A stretch of DNA of 11,090 nucleotides from Chloroflexota bacterium (GTDB lineage: Bacteria > Chloroflexota > Anaerolineae > Anaerolineales > Villigracilaceae): positions 1 to 11,090 of the forward strand of contig VGOX01000039.1 in NCBI GenBank assembly GCA_016875755.1. Direction: 5' to 3'. Position 1 is the first letter of the stretch. Every line of letters starts with the position of its first letter. The notes below the pieces were generated by a model that saw nothing but the letters and a program-made list of their open reading frames with translations, was not told where the DNA came from and ran no database searches. Below are positions 6,173 through 11,090 of the stretch, piece after piece. The position numbers and the translations under genes were made by a program.

Positions 6173-7699
6173 ATGAAACCAACAGCAATTGTGATCGGGG
6201 CAGGTATTGGCGGAATTGCCACAGCCGCCCGCCTTGCAAAAAATGGATATGATGTAACCGTGCTGGAAAAGGAAGGCACACCCGGCGGACGCTGCAACCA
6301 GATCGTTCAGGAGGGCCACCGCTTCGACATTGGCCCGACCTTGTTTCTCATGCCCGAAGTTTGGGAAGAAACCTTTGCATCGCTTGGCGAAAAAATGAGC
6401 GACCACCTCGACCTGCGCCGCATCGACCCGACCTACAAGGTCCACTTCGATGACGGATTGCGCCTCGAATTGACCTCAGATATCGGTAAGATGCAGACCC
6501 AACTTGAATCTGTGGATAAGACCGCTTTCACAGGGTTTCTCGGTTACATTGCGGAAGGCGCTAAACATTACAAGATCTCGCTCGAAAAATTCGTTGGGCG
6601 TAATTTCTACAACATCTTTGAATATTTCAGCCTCAAGAACCTGCCGCTGATATTCAACCTCAAAGCATTAGACAAACACTATCGCAACACCAGCCGCTTC
6701 TTCAAGGATGAACGCCTGAAAGCGGCATTCACCTTTCAAAATATGTATCTGGGACTCAGCCCCTACGATGCCCCCGCAACCTATTCCCTGCTGCAATATA
6801 CCGAATTAGCAGAAGGTGTTTGGTATCCGATGGGCGGTATGTACGCTGGTATTCAGGCACTAACGAATATCGCTGAAAAACTGGGCGTGAAATTCGTCTA
6901 CAACTCCCCCGTCAAGAAGATCAATGTCGGCAAATCCAAGGTGGAAAATGTCATCACCACAGATGGCAAAACCTACACCGCTGACATCTTTGTCGGCAAC
7001 GCTGACCTGCCCTATATCTACAAGGAACTTCTGCCAGACCGTGCCGAAGCCGAAAAGCTGGATAACAAACTCTACACCTGCTCCACCATTATGTTCTATT
7101 GGGGAGTAGACAAGCAGTACAAGAATGTCGCCCACCACAATGTCTTCCTTGGCGGTGATTACAAAGCCTCCTTCGACCAGATCTTTGAAGACCACACCCT
7201 GCCCGAAGTGCCGTCGTTCTACGTCCATGCACCTGCACGCACCGACCCCGCCGCCGCGCCGGAAGGACAGGAAACCCTCTACGTCCTCGTCCCCGTTGGG
7301 CATCTCAGTGAACGCACCAAGCAAGATTGGGACGCCCTCGTGAATCGCGCGCGCGAAACCGTCTTTGCACGCCTCGCCAAAGAGATGGGCATCACCGATC
7401 TCAGAGAGCATATCAAGTTCGAGATCGTGTACCAGCCCAAAGTCTGGAAAGAACGTTTCAATCTCGAAAAAGGCGCGGCCTTCGGCTTAAGTCACAACTT
7501 CTGGCAGGTCGGCTACCTTCGTCCGCACAACCGCCACGCAAAATACAAGAACATGTACTTTGCCGGCGCATCCACCCACCCCGGCACGGGGCTTCCGATT
7601 GTGCTCTTATCGGCACGTCTGACAACCGAGCGTATCCTTAAAGAAGAGGGTACAATTACTGTGCAAAAGGTGTCCAAACCAACCTTAAATCCTGTGTAA
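6173..7699 (+). CDS. crtI: phytoene desaturase family FAD-dependent oxidoreductase
   Basis: CrtI-type desaturases introduce conjugated double bonds into phytoene using FAD, in association with the membrane, giving coloured products such as neurosporene or lycopene. The 508-residue product opens with the dinucleotide-binding motif VIGAGIGG (7-14) and the ribose-binding acidic residue E32 in VLEKE, then GGRCNQ. It ends with the bacterial phytoene dehydrogenase signature at about 459-483 (key residues Y462, F463, G465, H469-P-G). Related families (CrtN, CrtO/ketolase, retinol saturase-like) share the fold, so the number of desaturations cannot be read here; the divergent crtB makes phytoene the likely substrate. 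It is the first gene of a four-gene operon, ending 14 nt before the carH-like gene. Light regulation is inferred from the operator over its promoter. Confidence 0.92.
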   Translation: MKPTAIVIGAGIGGIATAARLAKNGYDVTVLEKEGTPGGRCNQIVQEGHRFDIGPTLFLMPEVWEETFASLGEKMSDHLDLRRIDPTYKVHFDDGLRLELTSDIGKMQTQLESVDKTAFTGFLGYIAEGAKHYKISLEKFVGRNFYNIFEYFSLKNLPLIFNLKALDKHYRNTSRFFKDERLKAAFTFQNMYLGLSPYDAPATYSLLQYTELAEGVWYPMGGMYAGIQALTNIAEKLGVKFVYNSPVKKINVGKSKVENVITTDGKTYTADIFVGNADLPYIYKELLPDRAEAEKLDNKLYTCSTIMFYWGVDKQYKNVAHHNVFLGGDYKASFDQIFEDHTLPEVPSFYVHAPARTDPAAAPEGQETLYVLVPVGHLSERTKQDWDALVNRARETVFARLAKEMGITDLREHIKFEIVYQPKVWKERFNLEKGAAFGLSHNFWQVGYLRPHNRHAKYKNMYFAGASTHPGTGLPIVLLSARLTTERILKEEGTITVQKVSKPTLNPV

Positions 7700-7713
7700 G
7701 TAAAGGAATCAAA

Positions 7714-9030
7714 ATGCTCAGTAAAACCCCTGCCTTTAACCTGAAAGCAGTATTACGCGAAACTGGTCTGGCCGCTGATACCTTGCGCGCCTGGGAACGC
7801 CGTTACGGCTTGCCCACCCCCCAACGCACGGCGGGCGGCCATCGCCTGTATTCGCAATACGATATCGAAACGATCAAATGGCTGATCGGAAGACAGGCAG
7901 AGGGATTATCCATCTCGCGCGCTGTGGATTTTTGGAATGAACATATCGCCTCAGGCACCGACCCACTGGCTGGCTCGAACCCATTGAGCTTTGGCTCTGC
8001 TCAGGCAGTGTCTCCCACCCATACAGACACCACTTTAGACGCCATCCGTGTTGAATGGATCGCAGCCTGCCTTAACTTTAGTGAAACCGCTGCAGAACAA
8101 TCGCTCAACAAGGCATTCTCCATCTTCCCCGTGGAAGCCGTATGTTTGGATGTTTTACAAAAAGGCATGGCAGAGATCGGCGCACTTTGGTACGAAAACC
8201 GTGCCAGTGTGCAACAGGAGCATTTTGCCTCTGGCCTTGCCATGCGCCGATTAGACGCCCTGCTAAGCGCGTCTCCCGTCCCCACCCGCCCGCAAACAGT
8301 TTTGGTGGGCTGTCCGCCCGGTGAATGGCACACATTTACACCGCTGTTGATCTCCCTGCTCCTGCGCCGCCGCGGACTGAACGTCATTTACCTCGGCGCA
8401 AACGTCCCCGCAGACCGTTTTGCAGAGACAGCCCTGAAAGTACGCGCACACCTTGTAGTTCTCGTTGCGCAGACACTTATCTCCGCCGCATCCCTGCAGC
8501 ATTCTGCACTCTCACTCAGCAATCAAAAAGTGAATGTCGCCTTTGGCGGACGTATTTTCAGCATTCGCCCCGCCATCGTAGACCATGTCCCCGGACACCA
8601 TCTAGGCAAAACGCTGGATTCCTCAGTGCAGGAAGTTGGAAACTTACTGCGAAACAAAGTCGCAGAAAAGGAGCTAACGATTCCCTCACAGGAATACACC
8701 GCAGCCCTGATCGGTTTCACATCGAAGCGTGCCCATATCGAGAGCAGACTCAAGGAACTTATCCAACCGCTTGTCGTCAGCCCGGAGAGCCTGAACACCG
8801 CCATCCACTTTCTGGGAGATAACATCACTGCCGCCTTGCAATTGGGCAACCTCGAACACCTCTCTGAGGAAGTCGAATGGCTTAAAGTACTCCTCCAGGC
8901 ATACCAATACCCGAAGGAAGAGTTATCAGCTTTCATGGAGCAATACGCCCGCGCCGTGGACGATAACATCAACGGTCAGGGTGAGCCGATCAAACACTGG
9001 CTTAGATCCTACGCCAGCAGTCAAAAGTGA
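7714..9030 (+). CDS. carH: CarH/LitR-type MerR-family B12-dependent photoreceptor repressor with C-terminal extension
   Basis: CarH uses adenosylcobalamin as a light sensor: the dark tetramer binds operators, and light breaks the Co-C bond so the repressor releases DNA. The 438-residue product has a MerR winged-helix domain (about 8-77) with RAWERRYGLP and RTAGGHRLYS, typical of CarH-type recognition. A Ser/Pro/Thr linker (about 80-108) follows. The four-helix cap (about 110-185) has the diagnostic W-x9-EH motif exactly: W159, E169, H170. The Rossmann B12-binding domain (about 194-312) has H206 in GEWHTFT as likely lower axial ligand; the usual final Gly of ExHxxG is Thr. Residues about 325-438 are an extra, mostly helical region not found in the roughly 285-residue Thermus CarH. 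RBS AAAGGA (7702-7707) is 6 nt before ATG 7714. Placed inside the crt-phr operon, it is probably autoregulated. Confidence 0.93.
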   Translation: MLSKTPAFNLKAVLRETGLAADTLRAWERRYGLPTPQRTAGGHRLYSQYDIETIKWLIGRQAEGLSISRAVDFWNEHIASGTDPLAGSNPLSFGSAQAVSPTHTDTTLDAIRVEWIAACLNFSETAAEQSLNKAFSIFPVEAVCLDVLQKGMAEIGALWYENRASVQQEHFASGLAMRRLDALLSASPVPTRPQTVLVGCPPGEWHTFTPLLISLLLRRRGLNVIYLGANVPADRFAETALKVRAHLVVLVAQTLISAASLQHSALSLSNQKVNVAFGGRIFSIRPAIVDHVPGHHLGKTLDSSVQEVGNLLRNKVAEKELTIPSQEYTAALIGFTSKRAHIESRLKELIQPLVVSPESLNTAIHFLGDNITAALQLGNLEHLSEEVEWLKVLLQAYQYPKEELSAFMEQYARAVDDNINGQGEPIKHWLRSYASSQK

Positions 9031-9043
9031 GCAAGGAACTTCG

Positions 9044-9826
9044 ATGCCATTTTTCCCTCTCTGGCTGACAGCTGGAATAATCATTTTGGTTCTGATGACC
9101 CTGCTTTGGCTTCTCAGCCTGTACCTCAAGAACTCCAGCATCGTTGACATTTTCTGGGGTACCGGTTTCTTCCTGTCGTACTGGATGGTGGCATGGTTCG
9201 CAGGCGAAAGCCTTTCGATGCGGGCAATGTTGCTGGGAGCATTTGTAACCATCTGGGGTTTGCGTCTCTCGGTCTACATTTTTCTCCGCAATCATGCACA
9301 ACCCGAAGACTTCCGCTATGCCGCCTGGCGCAGCGAAGCTGGCTCCGCGTGGTGGTGGCGCAGTTTTTTCAAGGTATTCCTCCTGCAAGGCGCAATCATG
9401 TGGATCGTCGCCGCACCATTGTTCGTAACACAGGCTGAAAAAGCCGCCCCGCTCAATCTCCTCGATCTCGTCGGCGCACTTGTCTGGCTGATCGGATTCG
9501 TCTTCGAAGCAGGTGGAGACTGGCAGTTATCGCGCTTCAAAGCCAATTCTACAAATAAGGGCAAACTACTTACCAGCGGCTTATGGAGCCTGACCCGTCA
9601 CCCAAATTATTTCGGAGACGCGGCGCAATGGTGGGGCTTTTATCTCATCTCACTCGCCAGCGGCGGTTGGTGGACGATCTTCAGCCCAATCATCATGACC
9701 TTCCTGCTGATGAAGGTCTCTGGCGTTGCCATGCTTGAACGCACGCTGACAAAAACCAAACCCGGCTACGAAGAGTACATTGCCCGCACCAACGAATTTT
9801 TTCCATGGCTGCCGAAAAAGAGTTGA
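9044..9826 (+). CDS. DUF1295 / steroid 5-alpha-reductase-like polytopic membrane protein
   Basis: The 260-residue product is hydrophobic, with about six or seven membrane segments (roughly 6-28, 31-53, 59-80, 106-127, 136-157 and one or two between 185 and 225). It carries the hallmarks of DUF1295: DIFWG near residue 35, LRNHAQPEDFRYAAWR around 80-97, GLWSLTRHPNYFGD around 180-193, and C-terminal GYEEYIARTNEFFPW. The RHPNYFGD block resembles the NADPH-binding C-terminal region of steroid reductases and isoprenylcysteine methyltransferases, so a reductase or methyltransferase acting on a lipid or isoprenoid is plausible, but no substrate is established. ATG 9044 follows AAGGA (9033-9037) by 6 nt and lies 13 nt after the carH-like stop. 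A GTG at 8981 would overlap carH and add a hydrophilic tail, so it was not chosen. Genes of this family recur in LitR/CarH light-induced clusters. Confidence 0.88.
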   Translation: MPFFPLWLTAGIIILVLMTLLWLLSLYLKNSSIVDIFWGTGFFLSYWMVAWFAGESLSMRAMLLGAFVTIWGLRLSVYIFLRNHAQPEDFRYAAWRSEAGSAWWWRSFFKVFLLQGAIMWIVAAPLFVTQAEKAAPLNLLDLVGALVWLIGFVFEAGGDWQLSRFKANSTNKGKLLTSGLWSLTRHPNYFGDAAQWWGFYLISLASGGWWTIFSPIIMTFLLMKVSGVAMLERTLTKTKPGYEEYIARTNEFFPWLPKKS

Positions 9827-9842
9827 TTTCACTGCAACGATT

Positions 9843-11090
9843 ATGACCTCCATCTGGTGGATACGCCGCGACCTACGCCTGACCGATAATGCCGCGCTTC
9901 ACTCCGCGCTGACGGCTGGTGCGACCCTGCCAGTATTTATCCTCGACCCAGCCTTCGAAAACCTGTCCCCACGCCGCAGGAACTTTCTCTACGAAGGTCT
10001 CGCCTCGCTGGACAAGGAACTGCGCAAACACAATTCGTATCTCGTCATTCGCAAAGGGAAGCCCGTAGATATTTTGCGTCAACTTTTTGACGAACTAAAA
10101 GCCGAAACCATCTACGCAGAAGAGGATTACACACCCTACGCCCACAAACGCGATGCGCTCATTCAAAAGATACTGCCGCTGAAATTGATATCTGGGCAGA
10201 CCGTCCATCATCCCAAATCCGTCCTCAAGCAGGATGGCAGACCGTACACCGTCTATACACCATACTCCAAAGTTTGGAAGGCAAAGCTGACAAAGATCAA
10301 ACTGCACCATGCGCCTGATCACATCAAAACTCCACAAGGCTTCCATTCAGAGTCTCTGCCTGAATTCACCACCAACCCGCTCTTCCCTGCGAGTGAAGAG
10401 GAAGCCCTCACCCGCCTCGAAGAGTTCGCACACAAACGCATCCACAACTATGCCGATGACCGCAATCGCATGGACTTGGACGGCACATCCGCACTCTCGC
10501 CGTACATCCGCTTTGGGATGATCGGTCTGCGGCAAGCTGTTCAAGCCGCCCATACCTCATTACTCGTCAGTCATAACTCGAAAGGCGCGGAGATCTGGCT
10601 CAACGAACTTATCTGGCGCGAGTTCTACATCCAAATTCTGCATCACTTTCCGCATGTTGCCAGAACAGCCTTCAACCGTTCGCTGACGAACATTCCGTGG
10701 CGGAATAATGCGTCAGAGTTCGAAGCGTGGAAGAGGGGCGAAACAGGCGTCCCCGTGGTGGATGCGGCAATGCGTCAACTCAAAGAGATGGGCTGGATGC
10801 ATAATCGCGCCCGGATGATCGTCGCTTCCTTCCTCGTCAAAGACCTGCTGATTGACTGGCGTTGGGGCGAAGCCTGGTTCATGGAAAATCTGCTCGACGG
10901 CGACATAGCCCCCAACAACGGTGGCTGGCAATGGACAGCAGGCACAGGCACCGATGCCGCGCCGTATTTTCGAATTTTCAACCCCGTGTTGCAAAGCGCC
11001 AAGTTCGACCCGAATGGAGATTACATTCGCAAGTGGGTTCCCGAATTGCGAGGATTGAACGCGAAACAGATCCATACGCCCTGGGAATTC
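9843..11090 (+). CDS. phr: deoxyribodipyrimidine photolyase (cryptochrome/photolyase family, class I), 3' partial
   Basis: Photolyases use blue or near-UV light and reduced FAD to split cyclobutane pyrimidine dimers. The frame is open from ATG 9843 to the window edge: 416 residues, lacking perhaps the last 40-60. The N-terminal antenna domain starts WWIRRDLRLTDNAAL. In the FAD/DNA domain I see GTSALSPYIRFG, LNELIWREFY, signature 1 TGVPVVDAAMRQL (301-313) and signature 2 beginning NRARMIVASFLVKDLL (321 onward). N358 in DGDIAPNNGGW matches the Asn facing FAD N5 in photolyases (Asp in plant cryptochromes). The Trp electron-transfer triad is intact at W362, W339 and W286, with E. coli PhrB spacing. 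This points to repair rather than a signalling cryptochrome. It starts 16 nt after the DUF1295 stop without a clear Shine-Dalgarno, so translation may be coupled. It is the last visible gene of the light operon. Confidence 0.93.
   Translation, partial: MTSIWWIRRDLRLTDNAALHSALTAGATLPVFILDPAFENLSPRRRNFLYEGLASLDKELRKHNSYLVIRKGKPVDILRQLFDELKAETIYAEEDYTPYAHKRDALIQKILPLKLISGQTVHHPKSVLKQDGRPYTVYTPYSKVWKAKLTKIKLHHAPDHIKTPQGFHSESLPEFTTNPLFPASEEEALTRLEEFAHKRIHNYADDRNRMDLDGTSALSPYIRFGMIGLRQAVQAAHTSLLVSHNSKGAEIWLNELIWREFYIQILHHFPHVARTAFNRSLTNIPWRNNASEFEAWKRGETGVPVVDAAMRQLKEMGWMHNRARMIVASFLVKDLLIDWRWGEAWFMENLLDGDIAPNNGGWQWTAGTGTDAAPYFRIFNPVLQSAKFDPNGDYIRKWVPELRGLNAKQIHTPWEF

Noticed and set aside
6860..7411. 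183-codon open frame on the minus strand opposite crtI
   Set aside because: Antisense shadow of the phytoene desaturase with low-complexity, Gly/Val-rich translation and no family resemblance.
1..11090. CRISPR array, tRNA, rRNA, insertion sequence or cobalamin riboswitch
   Set aside because: No regularly spaced long direct repeats, cloverleaf, transposase frame or B12-box-like leader was seen; the leaders before crtB and crtI are too short for a cobalamin riboswitch.

Overview
The window looks like a chromosomal piece of a Chloroflexota bacterium, most likely Anaerolineae. This is an inference from the Thr/Pro-rich linker of the LytR-CpsA-Psr protein, the general protein style and the gene set. 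No rRNA or tRNA anchors the taxonomy. Genes are tightly packed, and I see no CRISPR array, insertion sequence or tRNA.

Layout. Positions 1-1404 (+) hold the 3' part of a LytR-CpsA-Psr (LCP) cell-wall ligase gene, open at the left edge. Positions 1477-2376 (+), behind their own promoter, encode a protein with the XerC/D-type tyrosine-recombinase fold whose catalytic residues, including the nucleophilic Tyr, are mostly replaced. A perfect 11-bp-stem bidirectional terminator (2381-2408) separates it from a convergent leftward run: tilS (3852-2392), a VOC/methylmalonyl-CoA epimerase-like gene (4257-3853), an SGNH-hydrolase lipoprotein (4982-4296) and crtB phytoene synthase (5996-5049). From a shared divergent control region (about 5997-6172) a rightward operon starts: crtI phytoene desaturase (6173-7699), a CarH/LitR-type MerR-B12 photoreceptor-repressor (7714-9030), a DUF1295 membrane protein (9044-9826) and a photolyase (9843 to beyond 11090). 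Gaps in that operon are 13-16 nt.

How it works together. The right half is a light-response cassette. Coenzyme-B12-bound CarH should repress in the dark and release DNA when light breaks the Co-C bond, turning on carotenoid synthesis (CrtB, CrtI), photorepair (Phr) and the DUF1295 protein. The sequence supports this directly. The crtB-crtI intergenic region carries a perfect 15-bp inverted repeat (6065-6079 / 6096-6110), and each arm contains the consensus -35 box TTGACA of one divergent promoter. Both promoters have 16-nt spacers. On both sides TnnA-type elements recur every 11 bp from the -35 to the -10, the periodicity reported for CarH operators. No crtE (GGPP synthase) or later carotenoid gene is in the window.

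The most notable items are this mirror-symmetric CarH-type double operator, the apparently dead recombinase-fold protein, the roughly 120-residue C-terminal extension on the CarH homologue, and the possibility that tilS lies downstream of the light-controlled crtB promoter.
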